IMG/VR virus record: IMGVR_UViG_3300036885_000623
Span: 1-39,337 of that record
Source: a virus
DNA: 39,337 nucleotides
Reading direction: 5' to 3' (one strand)
Shown one piece after another: positions 6,824 through 13,784 of the stretch. The translations under genes and the position numbers were made by a program. The notes under the pieces are model-generated. The model was not told where the DNA came from and did no database searches. It was given only the letters and a program-made list of their open reading frames with translations. Each line of letters starts with the position of its first letter. The first letter of the stretch is position 1.

Positions 6824-7009
6824 ATGAGCATGCCTATTGGAAATCCAGCGCCACAACCTACTTATGTCGCTGAGCCTGCTCAGCAAGAAACACAAAATAA
6901 TGTTATAGAATTATTTCCAGGGGATTATCTTTGGTCGCCACCATTGGATGTGAATGACCCTCATACGCGCCCTACAGTAGTTGATACGTGGGACCCTGGG
7001 ACTGTATAA
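6824..7009 (+). CDS. Small Pro/Gln-rich hypothetical protein
   Basis: I do not recognise this 61-residue protein. It starts at an ATG (MSMPIGNPAPQP) with AAAAGGAG at ideal spacing. It is acidic and rich in Pro, Gln and Thr, with a conserved-looking core GDYLWSPPLDVNDPHTRP followed by a short Asp/Pro tail. It has no membrane segment. It forms a two-gene plus-strand unit with the next gene and lies between two minus-strand blocks, just downstream of the structured element at 6639-6730. Confidence 0.6.
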   Translation: MSMPIGNPAPQPTYVAEPAQQETQNNVIELFPGDYLWSPPLDVNDPHTRPTVVDTWDPGTV

Positions 7010-7011
7010 TC

Positions 7012-7248
7012 ATGAAGAAGAAAAGCAAGGATCTCGCCTGGAACAGGGCTTCTGAAGGCCTTCCAGTTCATAAATGCCATTGTATAACTTTCCATAATAA
7101 GTGGCTGTCAACTCTCAGGGCAAATGGAATGAGAATATGTTTCTATGAACCAGATATAGGCATCTTTTATCCTGCGACTGGGGAGTTCCAAGATGCAATC
7201 GCTGTGACGCATTGGATAGAGATTCCAGAAACACCAGAGTTAGAGTGA
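7012..7248 (+). CDS. DUF551-like small protein
   Basis: This 78-residue protein starts at the ATG at 7012 two bases past the stop of the upstream gene. The C-terminal half ends with AVTHWIEIPETPELE, the VTHW-x-x-x-PxxP ending that marks the DUF551 family of small phage and prophage proteins, though the central part is only loosely similar. It has two Cys/His-rich positions (HKCHC) that may be incidental. No function is established for the family. An in-frame start 24 bases earlier is less likely because it lies inside the upstream gene. Confidence 0.6.
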   Translation: MKKKSKDLAWNRASEGLPVHKCHCITFHNKWLSTLRANGMRICFYEPDIGIFYPATGEFQDAIAVTHWIEIPETPELE

Positions 7249-7351
7249 GAAAGGAAGGAGTCACACATTCTCGCGTTGGTAATTCTTTTAGTTATTTCCA
7301 CTCGTCGCCCTATGTAGCACTGCCTGCATTCTTTGGCATCTATCTCATGAC

Positions 7352-7870
7352 TTATTGACCAACAGCCCAATCAAATGTATAAGAATCCTTGTCCAAACGC
7401 CTTGTAAAGCATTCCTCGACCCATTTCACAAGCTCTGAATCATATTGCTGTGGGGCTCTTGCTATTGTTATGCAATCATCCCATGAGGGCAATGACCACA
7501 AACATTTAAGACTTCCTCTCTCTGAATCAATAAGATATAATGTTTTAGTATAGTTACTATACTGTTCCATCATATCAAATGCGTGAGGTGGCGTTTGTCT
7601 TGCAATGAACCAGTCCCTGAGGACGTTATTTGCCCAAAACTCTTTTTTAGTGAGCACGAAGATGTAAAATGGATTTTTATACTTACCTTGATTATCCTCT
7701 ATGCACTCCTGCATAAACTTAGCATAGTCAGGCCCAAAGGCATCGAGTGTATCGCCAACAGTTTGGACTGCTTGGGGCTTTGAGAGGATGTCATAGACCG
7801 CCTGCCCTACCCTCTTTCCCTTTTTCCCAAAACGATCATAATCGTAGATAACAGAAGAGACGTCAGACAT
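7352..7870 (-). CDS. Conserved phage protein, unknown function
   Basis: This 172-residue protein resembles a family I recall near portal or small-basic-protein genes in podovirus-like phages. The marks are YIFVLTKKEFWANNVLRDWF, then ARQTPPHAFDMM, KTLYLIDSERG and LWSLPSWDDC. The family has no function known to me; the aromatic-rich central part suggests a compact fold. The ATG is followed by a Ser/Val/Tyr-rich start. The stop lies 104 bases from the plus-strand gene end at 7248, so transcription converges here with no clear terminator. It is the last gene of the minus-strand cluster 8731-7352. Confidence 0.7.
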   Translation of the reverse strand: MSDVSSVIYDYDRFGKKGKRVGQAVYDILSKPQAVQTVGDTLDAFGPDYAKFMQECIEDNQGKYKNPFYIFVLTKKEFWANNVLRDWFIARQTPPHAFDMMEQYSNYTKTLYLIDSERGSLKCLWSLPSWDDCITIARAPQQYDSELVKWVEECFTRRLDKDSYTFDWAVGQ

Positions 7871-7883
7871 GCAGTCACCCTAG

Positions 7884-8027
7884 TTAGTAGGATTTTGAGG
7901 GCTTTGGAGCCTTGTGAGCCTTGATCTTCTGCCCAAACTTCCCACTAACAGGCTTAAAGTCCTTGATAGTAGGAAGTTTTGCAGTTCTTATTCTCTTATG
8001 AATTGGTAAAGACGTTGCTTTTGCCAT
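7884..8027 (-). CDS. Short basic phage protein (47 residues)
   Basis: This is a very short Lys-rich protein beginning MAKATSLPIHKRIR and ending in KAPKPSKSY. Its start overlaps the stop of the gene upstream by one base (TAATG), and the cluster keeps this tight spacing throughout, which supports translation. The net charge is strongly positive, so binding of DNA or RNA or a place inside the virion is conceivable but unproven. Confidence 0.6.
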   Translation of the reverse strand: MAKATSLPIHKRIRTAKLPTIKDFKPVSGKFGQKIKAHKAPKPSKSY

Positions 8028-8203
8028 TAATGTTTAAACCCTTTTAAGGTTTCAGCAAGCCGCGCCCTTTTGCCTAACTTCCCAGGCTTTTTTGCAGCAG
8101 CAGCTAATTTCTTGGCTGGGATTTTCTTTCCCATGGGGACGCCCATCTCTTTATGAAGAGCGCCAGGGTGCTTGATAGCCTCTTGAATGAATTTCTTTGC
8201 CAT
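8027..8203 (-). CDS. Conserved short basic phage protein (58 residues)
   Basis: This is a short basic protein starting MAKKFIQEAIKHPGALHKEM and ending KKPGKLGKRARLAETLKGF. That ending (AAKKPGKLGxRARLAxTL) is one I recognise from tiny proteins found beside head genes of many phages. No function is known to me; DNA binding during packaging or a role inside the capsid would fit its charge. The start and stop overlap the flanking genes by one base each. Confidence 0.75.
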   Translation of the reverse strand: MAKKFIQEAIKHPGALHKEMGVPMGKKIPAKKLAAAAKKPGKLGKRARLAETLKGFKH

Positions 8204-8382
8204 TAGCAGCCTCTTTTTCCCTTTTTCATTGAGCCCATAAGTTTTTTATCTTCTTTATAGGCCTGTTTTTCTTCTTTCATATCCTTGACAAGATGTTTTT
8301 CAACTTTCTTGCCTGGCATTGCCTTTTTTAGCATCTTGCTGAACATTTTTTTGTCAGCAGCAGCGTCGTCGTGACCTTTCAT
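8203..8382 (-). CDS. Short Lys-rich hypothetical protein (59 residues)
   Basis: I do not recognise this 59-residue protein. It opens MKGHDDAAADKKMFSKMLKK and ends MKKGKRGC, with about a third of residues Lys and several Met. It overlaps the next gene by one base (TAATG). The cluster organisation supports expression more than the sequence itself does. Confidence 0.6.
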   Translation of the reverse strand: MKGHDDAAADKKMFSKMLKKAMPGKKVEKHLVKDMKEEKQAYKEDKKLMGSMKKGKRGC

Positions 8383-8390
8383 TTTTGTCC

Positions 8391-8522
8391 TTAATGTTGG
8401 AGATATGGGCCTGTTAAGACAGTTTTTTCCATCTTTTTCTTTTTAGGAATTACAACGCCCTTGTTCTTCATTACTTTTTCAGCAATTTTTTGAGCCTTGC
8501 CGCCTGGCCTTAAGCCAACCAT
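8391..8522 (-). CDS. Short basic hypothetical protein (43 residues)
   Basis: I do not recognise this 43-residue basic protein, which begins MVGLRPGGKAQKIAEKVMKN and contains a KKKKMEK run. It lies 8 bases before the next gene and 14 bases after the 8537-8731 gene. Support comes from its place in a tightly packed cluster of similar tiny genes. Confidence 0.5.
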   Translation of the reverse strand: MVGLRPGGKAQKIAEKVMKNKGVVIPKKKKMEKTVLTGPYLQH

Positions 8523-8536
8523 CGTAAGCCTAAAGG

Positions 8537-8731
8537 TTAATGTTGATTAGAAAGGTGCTTTTTTGATTTGCCAACGCTCTTGTCAATTGTTTCGTCAATT
8601 CCTTCAATCGTGTCATCCAATTCAGAGTTCTCGTGAGAAATCTTCGAAAACTCTTTCATGGTCACGTCTTGGGGAAGATTTGCAAATGATTTTTTATCAT
8701 GCCCAAAGTCTTTCATCGTTGATTTTGCCAT
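8537..8731 (-). CDS. Conserved short phage protein (64 residues)
   Basis: This is a 64-residue charged protein starting MAKSTMKDFGHDKKSFANLP with DDTIEGIDETIDKS near the middle. The pattern FANLPQDVxMxEFxK followed by LDDTIxGID is one I associate with short proteins of podovirus-like phages, without a known function. An AGGAG site precedes the ATG. It is the first gene of the minus-strand cluster that runs down to 7352. The gap to the divergent gene at 8854 is about 120 bases and A/T-rich. Confidence 0.7.
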   Translation of the reverse strand: MAKSTMKDFGHDKKSFANLPQDVTMKEFSKISHENSELDDTIEGIDETIDKSVGKSKKHLSNQH

Positions 8732-8853
8732 AGCCTTATTCCTCCTAAGGAATATTTTTGTTTTACAATTTGGAGTCTAGTAAATAAAGAAATTTTTGGC
8801 TATCGACAATTTTTGACAGTTTATCTATTTTTCAAAAAAAAGGAGGCTTAGGA

Positions 8854-9258
8854 ATGGGTAAGCATAAATGGTGGCTAACAAAAAATGAGGTTAGAAGAAA
8901 ATGTGGATATTGCAATGAATACTTTCTTCCAAAAAACGATGTACAAATTTATTGCAACAGAGAGTGCAGAGAAAAAGCCCAGAAATATCGAGAAGAAATG
9001 AAGAGAGCGCAGAAGAACCCACTTATTATAATTAAATGTAGGAAATGCAATAGAGAATTCAAAACTATATATATAAAAGTAAAATATTGTTCAGATATTT
9101 GTAGAAATGAAGATAAGATTCTAAAATTAAACAAAAAATGGGCAGAACACGCATACAAAAAAAGAAAGTACCAAAATCTAAGAATGCAGATGTTTTATGA
9201 ACTAGGAGACAAACCATCAGACTCAGCCCTTAAAAAATGCAATGCTTGTAGAGGATAA
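8854..9258 (+). CDS. Zinc-ribbon protein
   Basis: This 134-residue basic protein has two similar Cys4 motifs, CGYC...CNREC (residues 18-37) and CRKC...CSDIC (58-77), each followed by a helical charged stretch. These fit zinc-binding beta ribbons of the kind seen in phage and mobile-element proteins. A third Cys pair, CNAC, lies at the end. It has no recognisable HNH nuclease motif. An AGGAGG site precedes the ATG and a terminator follows at 9522. It is A/T-richer than the neighbouring genes and stands alone on the plus strand, so it may be a recently acquired gene. DNA or RNA binding is likely; the role is unknown. Confidence 0.7.
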   Translation: MGKHKWWLTKNEVRRKCGYCNEYFLPKNDVQIYCNRECREKAQKYREEMKRAQKNPLIIIKCRKCNREFKTIYIKVKYCSDICRNEDKILKLNKKWAEHAYKKRKYQNLRMQMFYELGDKPSDSALKKCNACRG

Positions 9259-9320
9259 AGGACAACTTTGATAGCGATGAGAGGGCGATAACAGAAAGCC
9301 AAAGAAGATGAAAAAAGAAG

Positions 9321-9350
9321 TGCCCGCTACACGGCTAAGTGTAACGGGCA
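9321..9350. other. Stable hairpin after zinc-ribbon gene
   Basis: TGCCCGCTACAC (9321-9332) and GTGTAACGGGCA (9339-9350) pair over 12 bases with one mismatch around a 6-base loop. There is no T-tract, so it is not a standard terminator. It lies in the gap 9259-9553, which otherwise holds only a terminator at 9522 and a degenerate tRNA-like stretch. Confidence 0.5.
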
Positions 9351-9521
9351 TCGCGGGACAGTATCTGGTAGATCTTTCCTTTTCTTATTCCATCCTACCC
9401 AGGCTCGGGATCTAGAAGCAACAAAAAAAATATTTTGAACGCCAAGGGTCCGTAGTTAATAGATATAAGAAGCCAGTGCAATGCTGGAGGTTTTTAAGAT
9501 TTGTTCATGTAGATACCTTCG

Positions 9522-9555
9522 CCTGGCCAGTTCATCTGTACTGGCCAGGTTTTTT
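9522..9555 (+). terminator. Rho-independent terminator, plus strand
   Basis: CCTGGCCAG and CTGGCCAGG form a perfect 9-bp stem with a 10-base loop followed by six T residues. It would end transcripts from the zinc-ribbon gene at 8854-9258. It overlaps the very end of the minus-strand gene 9554-9667. Confidence 0.85.
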
Positions 9556-9667
9556 ATTCTTCAACAAGCTTGATGCCAAAACAAATGGAAGCGAAGGCTA
9601 TTGATGCCATCAAAAAATTCATTGTAATCATTGACACCATTTCTAATGTCGTCATTATATTAACCAT
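9554..9667 (-). CDS. Very short membrane protein (37 residues)
   Basis: This 37-residue protein beginning MVNIMTTLEMVSMITMNFLM is almost wholly hydrophobic with one membrane segment and a short charged tail, KLVEE. AGGAGG lies 8 bases before the ATG, which is strong support for translation. It sits between the portal stop and a terminator on the other strand. A holin-type or virion membrane role is possible; nothing in the sequence decides it. Confidence 0.5.
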   Translation of the reverse strand: MVNIMTTLEMVSMITMNFLMASIAFASICFGIKLVEE

Positions 9668-9805
9668 TTTTTCATCCTCCTAACTTTTGGAATTTACAAG
9701 AAGGCTCCATACATAATCATACGAGGTATTTTCTTCACTACTGATTAACATATAGCGCTTAGAACATTTAACAAAAACTTAAAAATTGGCGCTGGCAAAA
9801 GCTGG

Positions 9806-11911
9806 TTATTGAGCTATTTGTTGTGGCTGCTGCTGAGGCTGTGGCTGTGGTATTTGCGATGATTCTTGCTGAGGTTGCTGTGAAGCTGCCATCTGCTGCT
9901 GTTTCATCTGCAATTCCTGGTTTTGCATATTTGTCATCTGCTTTGCCTGCTCCTGAGTATGCATTAGTGTCATGACCTTCATGATCTGGTCAATATCTGT
10001 GCCCTCAATTTGCTTTGAAGCAAGTATTAATTTCAAAACGCCTTCTATCTTATCAGTGTCGGCCTTCTCAATCTTTTCTATAGCCGCTGCTGAGTCTAGT
10101 CTAATTTTATTTAGACGCTCTTGGGCTTGGGCATGTTGCGCATCTGCAAAGCCTAACTTGGTCTCGTTATCAACTTGTGCAGCCTGCATCTGGGCCTGGG
10201 CCATAGCTTGCTCTTGTTGCTCTTGTTGCTCCTGCTGCTTTTGAATGGTCTCCATTGTTTTGTCTTTATCACTGAATTGAACATACTCTAGAACATCGCT
10301 CATAGGTATTGGTACGCCCATTTCAAGCAGGTAAAGCCGTTGTTGAAGAGCTAATTGCTTTTGAGTAGCAGTAAGAGGTGCTTCTTCAACCACAGAGTCG
10401 TATTTACTAAAAGCCCTATTGTAAAACTCTTGTGAGGGCTCATCGTTGATTATCCTCGACACCTTGCCAGGAGTCCAATTGGCCTGAATCATTTCGAGAT
10501 GAAGCTTGCCCAAAAGCCTTTGAGACATATCAAGGTTATCAAATAAGCCTTGAAGGGTCACTAGGCCTGCCCCCTGCCTCAACATAGATAGAATGCCAGC
10601 TTTTTCGTCTACAGCAGCGCCTAGAAGCTCTTCATTGACGCCAGAGATCTGTTGTAATTCATTACCAAGCATCTCAGAAAGTTGCAACATGCTTGGTGGA
10701 ACCTGTGGAGGCAATATCTGCTCTACGTCAGTCATTTGAGATTCAGCCCTCAAAGCTAATCCACGACCTTGTCCTTGCATGAATACGTCTTTTGGATTAA
10801 CTAGTGCATTCTCTTTGTATTTCCATCCAGAGTTAATTTGGCTCTCGAGGATATCTAGAGAGGTGATAACCCTTCTGTTATATAGATATTGGGCATCCCT
10901 AATGCCTCTAGCTACGCCCTGGACTCTCCAAGGAAAATATGGTATTTCTGGCATATAATAGGCCCATACAGGCACGAAAGGATATTGATCAATGCCCATA
11001 GGGTTAGGGCCGTGATACATAACCTTTCCTTGAACCACAATGGCTAGTTTTACAGAAGGGATTTCATTTTTCATGACAATAGTCTGAGGATACATGTGAA
11101 GGAAATCCCTTAAGTCTTCCTCATCGCCCTTCCATTCAATGGTCTCGCCAGTCTCTGTGTCAACTATCACCTGCTGGCTTCGAGTGCTCATATACCAGAA
11201 TTCGTCATAGAGAACTAAGTCCTGCTGGCCATAGGCATAAGACTCTGGCATAAACATAAACTTGCCGTCTCTATTCCCCCATCCTGCTAAATTCTTTATT
11301 TCATCCTCTCGTCCTGGAAGCAATGTCATAATCTGATTGCGAGTTAAATATTTTCTAGTCCAAAGAGCGTTGCAATCTGATAGGTCTTTCTTCTTGAAAT
11401 AAGGATCGATGAGATAGGCATTGTATCCTACGTTGTCAACCTTGATGTCCCCATTTACAGGGTCTGCTGTGTAGTCAATGTAAGTTGAAAGGAGATTCAT
11501 GCCTCCTATGACAGCGCCTTCAAAAGCCTCTGAAATCGTTTCTAGCACGTTGCCATGAGTGTTGACATGATAGAGTAGCTTTGTGAATTGATCAGAGGTC
11601 TGCTGAGCTCCTTGCTCTATAGGCGTGACCATGGTGCTTTTTCTGTGTTGCCTTTGATACCCTGTGATCATGTTGACAATTCTACGCATCCTATTAAAAT
11701 TGAATTGCCTTCGTCGAAAGGCTGGCATGCTGCCATAGATGTCGTTGTAGATCGTCTGGTCGCCCGCTACAAATCTGTGGTCGATATCACTCTCGCTCCA
11801 AAAGCTTTGGTTAATTGTTATGAACTTAGCGTAAGTGTTGTCCATCATCTTTAAGATGTTATGGTCATTATCAACATAATAAGTATCTGAAAGTTGGGGA
11901 AAGAGAGTCAT
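9806..11911 (-). CDS. Portal protein
   Basis: This is the 701-residue portal protein. It forms the ring at one capsid vertex through which the terminase pumps DNA and to which the tail attaches. P22-type portal features are visible: an N-terminal region with AFRRRQFNFNRMRRIVNMITG, then GYNAYLIDPYFKKKDLSDC, QYPFVPVWAYYMPEI and QYLYNRRVITSLDILES. The C-terminal 150 residues are extremely Gln-rich and coiled-coil-like (QKQQEQQEQQEQAMAQAQMQ), like the barrel or tail extension of P22-like portals. It stands alone in its operon with its own promoter at 11940-11968. It is far from both terminase genes, which is unusual. An acidic linker (DKIEGVLKL) lies inside the coiled part. Confidence 0.93.
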   Translation of the reverse strand: MTLFPQLSDTYYVDNDHNILKMMDNTYAKFITINQSFWSESDIDHRFVAGDQTIYNDIYGSMPAFRRRQFNFNRMRRIVNMITGYQRQHRKSTMVTPIEQGAQQTSDQFTKLLYHVNTHGNVLETISEAFEGAVIGGMNLLSTYIDYTADPVNGDIKVDNVGYNAYLIDPYFKKKDLSDCNALWTRKYLTRNQIMTLLPGREDEIKNLAGWGNRDGKFMFMPESYAYGQQDLVLYDEFWYMSTRSQQVIVDTETGETIEWKGDEEDLRDFLHMYPQTIVMKNEIPSVKLAIVVQGKVMYHGPNPMGIDQYPFVPVWAYYMPEIPYFPWRVQGVARGIRDAQYLYNRRVITSLDILESQINSGWKYKENALVNPKDVFMQGQGRGLALRAESQMTDVEQILPPQVPPSMLQLSEMLGNELQQISGVNEELLGAAVDEKAGILSMLRQGAGLVTLQGLFDNLDMSQRLLGKLHLEMIQANWTPGKVSRIINDEPSQEFYNRAFSKYDSVVEEAPLTATQKQLALQQRLYLLEMGVPIPMSDVLEYVQFSDKDKTMETIQKQQEQQEQQEQAMAQAQMQAAQVDNETKLGFADAQHAQAQERLNKIRLDSAAAIEKIEKADTDKIEGVLKLILASKQIEGTDIDQIMKVMTLMHTQEQAKQMTNMQNQELQMKQQQMAASQQPQQESSQIPQPQPQQQPQQIAQ

Positions 11912-11939
11912 AAGACCTGCCAGTTGTATTATTTTCTTT

Positions 11940-11968
11940 ACAATACTAGCTTAGAAGGATTTTTTCAA
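11940..11968 (-). promoter_or_regulatory. Promoter for portal gene
   Basis: On the minus strand TTGAAA (11963-11968), 17 bases, then TATTGT (11940-11945), followed by AAAGA. The same TATTGTAAAGA block stands at the tail-fibre promoter (31232-31260). It is about 30 bases from the portal ATG. Confidence 0.6.
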
Positions 11969-12049
11969 AGGGCTAGGGATTTCTCTTGAAAATAAATTTG
12001 CGTGGAGGCAAGGTGCAGAATTTATGAACAACTTCAACAGCGATGTATA

Positions 12050-12154
12050 GAAGATGAAGTATATATACTTACTCTTCATCTTCAGGGGCTGTGGATATTG
12101 TTCATAGCTATGACCTGTTCACTCAGGAGCGCTGTTCATAGAATGTTGAACAGC
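12050..12154. promoter_or_regulatory. Cluster of palindromes between divergent genes
   Basis: Three dyads lie in the 282-bp gap between the portal and kinase genes: GAAGATGAAG/CTTCATCTTC (12050-12083) around a perfect 14-bp palindrome AAGTATATATACTT (12057-12070), and GCTGTTCA/TGAACAGC (12131-12154). Direct copies of TGTTCATAG also occur (near 12099 and 12133). This looks like operator DNA controlling the plus-strand operon at 12194. No regulator was identified. Confidence 0.45.
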
Positions 12155-12193
12155 TAGCAATAGAAACAACAAACCTGGCAGAAAGGAGGGCTT

Positions 12194-12808
12194 ATGAAGA
12201 AAATCGCTGTAATAGGCACACACGGCGTTGGAAAGACGACGTTGTGCAAAAGCTTGTCTGAATACTCAAAGGCGCAAGGCAAGCATGTAGAATGCGTTGG
12301 CGAGGTGGTAAGAGCATGCCCTTATCCCATCAATGCTGGCATGTGCTATAAGGCCGCTGAATGGATTGTGATGACACAGGTCTTAAGAGAAAGAGACGCC
12401 GAAAGAAAAAACCCAGACCTCATAGTCTGTGATAGATCCTTCTTCGACCCTATGATCTATCTTGATATGACAAGGAAAGATTATGGCAAGGGAGAAATGC
12501 ACCTCCATAGAGGCCTTAGAAACTTCACAACAAACTTTCTCTTCGCCTATGACGTTCTCTATTTCGTCCAGCCAACAGGAAAGTCAATAGAATCAGATGG
12601 ATTCAGAGATACGAACAAAGAGTTTCAGGAAAAGATTCACAACTGGTTTTCAGAAGAATTAGACGAAGCCTTGGATAGTTATTATCGTGCCAAGGAAGAG
12701 TATAGTCTAGATCTTGATGATGATAAAATCATTATCATAAATTCTGATGAGGTATTTGATGATCCCTTAACCACAGTAAAGAGGATTTATTCAAAATGTT
12801 TTTCATAA
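12194..12808 (+). CDS. NadR-like P-loop kinase
   Basis: This 204-residue ATPase or kinase probably phosphorylates a nucleoside-type substrate. It has an N-terminal Walker A GTHGVGKTT (residues 8-16), then VCDRSFFDP (78-86), which fits the base-binding or lid region of small P-loop kinases, and a C-terminal acidic tail. It resembles the kinase domain of NadR (nicotinamide riboside kinase) or the AAA_28 group. The next gene is a PnuC-like membrane protein, so a nicotinamide riboside salvage pair is an attractive reading. An AGGAGG site precedes the ATG. Known NadR also has an adenylyltransferase domain, which is missing here, so only the kinase step would be done. Confidence 0.7.
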   Translation: MKKIAVIGTHGVGKTTLCKSLSEYSKAQGKHVECVGEVVRACPYPINAGMCYKAAEWIVMTQVLRERDAERKNPDLIVCDRSFFDPMIYLDMTRKDYGKGEMHLHRGLRNFTTNFLFAYDVLYFVQPTGKSIESDGFRDTNKEFQEKIHNWFSEELDEALDSYYRAKEEYSLDLDDDKIIIINSDEVFDDPLTTVKRIYSKCFS

Positions 12809-13011
12809 CTTGGGCATTAGTCGCCATCGCCTTGAGAGGAACTTGGCTAAATGCCAAGGGTAAAAGGGATGGTTTTTGGTTCTGGGTGGTGAGCAATACA
12901 GGATTCGCTATTGTTAACTTTCTCCTAAGCCAATATGCTATGAGCGCTTTATTCACGGCCTACCTTTTTTTAGCAATCAAAGGCCTTAAAACTTGGAGAA
13001 AAAATGGATAA
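12796..13011 (+). CDS. Mini-PnuC-like membrane protein
   Basis: This 71-residue hydrophobic protein overlaps the upstream kinase gene by 13 bases, so the two are probably translated together. It begins MFFITWALVAIALRGTWLNA and has three predicted membrane segments with a conserved-looking GFWFWVVSNTGFAIVNFLL. That pattern is like part of PnuC-type nicotinamide riboside transporters, but full PnuC proteins are about 200-240 residues, so this would be a shortened, possibly multimeric form. A similar small PnuC-type protein is known in phages, to my memory. Alternatively it is an unrelated small membrane protein. Confidence 0.55.
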   Translation: MFFITWALVAIALRGTWLNAKGKRDGFWFWVVSNTGFAIVNFLLSQYAMSALFTAYLFLAIKGLKTWRKNG

Positions 13012-13345
13012 GAAAGAATTTTCAGAAGAAGAGATCGACTTCATAGCTGCAAGAGCAGCAGTTTACATTTCAGCTGCAACTGAAGCCTACAACAAAGAAC
13101 TTCAAAACATTGACAAGACATCAGACAGGGCATCTCTTGAGGCGACAGCTGCCCTCAGTGCATTGGCAGCGATTACATTGAGTATAATAACTTCGATAAC
13201 TGGGAACATTGATGACTTATGCACCGTGTTGACAGATCATATAGATGCCCTTGATAAAATTTTACTTACCGTGGAAGAAGCTCCAAGGGAAGCGTACAAG
13301 GCCATTCCAGAAGCAGAAGGATCGATTGTTGACACCCAACCATGA
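13004..13345 (+). CDS. Helical hypothetical protein (113 residues)
   Basis: I do not recognise this 113-residue protein. It starts with MDKKEFSEEEIDFIAARAAVY and is mostly helix, with a hydrophobic Ala/Ile/Thr-rich middle (SALAAITLSIITSITG) that could be one membrane pass or a buried helix. The tail is acidic. It overlaps the membrane protein upstream by 8 bases and the next gene closely, so it belongs to the kinase operon. Confidence 0.6.
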   Translation: MDKKEFSEEEIDFIAARAAVYISAATEAYNKELQNIDKTSDRASLEATAALSALAAITLSIITSITGNIDDLCTVLTDHIDALDKILLTVEEAPREAYKAIPEAEGSIVDTQP

Positions 13346-13376
13346 CATAGACCCATACATTTGTGCTGAGTTCGAC

Positions 13377-13625
13377 ATGACTTTCGACAAAATAGTATCA
13401 AGATCAAACGAGATCATTAATATTTTCAATAGAATTGAGCTATTAACAGCGAAACTAGATGACGACAAAGAATGTATAGCCAAACTGAATGCATTAGCTC
13501 GCATGACAGGTTACACCATTGGAGAGATGATCATGCAAGGCAATGATGCCAGAGTCATGTGGGAAATGTTTGGCAAAATAGTTCAGGATAGTCTTATTAT
13601 AGATGCGCTCGAGTGGAGCGAGTAG
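13377..13625 (+). CDS. Small helical hypothetical protein (82 residues)
   Basis: I do not recognise this 82-residue acidic helical protein, which begins MTFDKIVSRSNEIINIFNRI. A longer open frame starts at 13245 inside the upstream gene. The ATG at 13377 is a better choice because the earlier part is a shadow of the 13004-13345 gene. The ribosome site is weak. It ends with TAG just before the tRNA genes. Confidence 0.5.
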   Translation: MTFDKIVSRSNEIINIFNRIELLTAKLDDDKECIAKLNALARMTGYTIGEMIMQGNDARVMWEMFGKIVQDSLIIDALEWSE

Positions 13626-13698
13626 GCTGGAATAGCTCAGTTGGTAGAGCAGCAGTTTTGTAAACTGCCTGTCAAGGGTTCGATTCCTTTTTCCAGCA
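13626..13698 (+). tRNA. tRNA-Thr (anticodon TGT)
   Basis: The sequence folds as a full cloverleaf. The acceptor stem is GCTGGAA/TTCCAGC, the D arm TAGCTCAGTTGGTAGAGC, the anticodon stem-loop GCAGT-TTTGTAA-ACTGC with anticodon TGT, and the T arm contains GGTTCGATTCC. It lacks an encoded CCA. It reads ACA codons, and the two tRNA genes are adjacent. Confidence 0.92.
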
Positions 13699-13701
13699 TA
13701 T

Positions 13702-13773
13702 TCCTGCTTAGCTCAGAGGTAGAGCAGCTCGCTGTTAACGAGTTGGTCAGTGGTTCGAATCCATTAGCAGGAG
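13702..13773 (+). tRNA. tRNA-Asn (anticodon GTT)
   Basis: The acceptor stem is TCCTGCT/AGCAGGA and the anticodon stem-loop GCTCG-CTGTTAA-CGAGT has anticodon GTT. The T arm contains GGTTCGAATCC. The discriminator is G. Only three bases separate it from the tRNA-Thr gene, and no CCA is encoded. It reads AAC/AAT codons. Confidence 0.92.
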
Positions 13774-13784
13774 AATTGGAAACA

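Noticed and set aside
7167-7370. A 67-residue minus-strand frame between converging genes.
   Set aside because: Most of it is antisense to the DUF551-like gene and it lacks a ribosome site. Only its N-terminal 40 residues lie in free DNA.
8854-9258. Homing endonuclease of the HNH type linked to the introns.
   Set aside because: Only Cys4 ribbons are present. The His and Asn residues of an HNH centre are missing, and the gene lies 3.6 kb from the introns.
9449-9523. A stretch starting AAGGGTCCGTAGTTAATAGA looks like the first half of a tRNA with a CCAG/CTGG hairpin.
   Set aside because: The loop lacks the T before the anticodon, the T arm does not pair and the acceptor stem fails after four pairs. 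At most a degenerate remnant.
13641-13784. Open frame running from inside tRNA-Thr through tRNA-Asn into the next gene.
   Set aside because: Its first 48 residues are the translation of the two tRNA genes. The ATG at 13785 has its own ribosome site.
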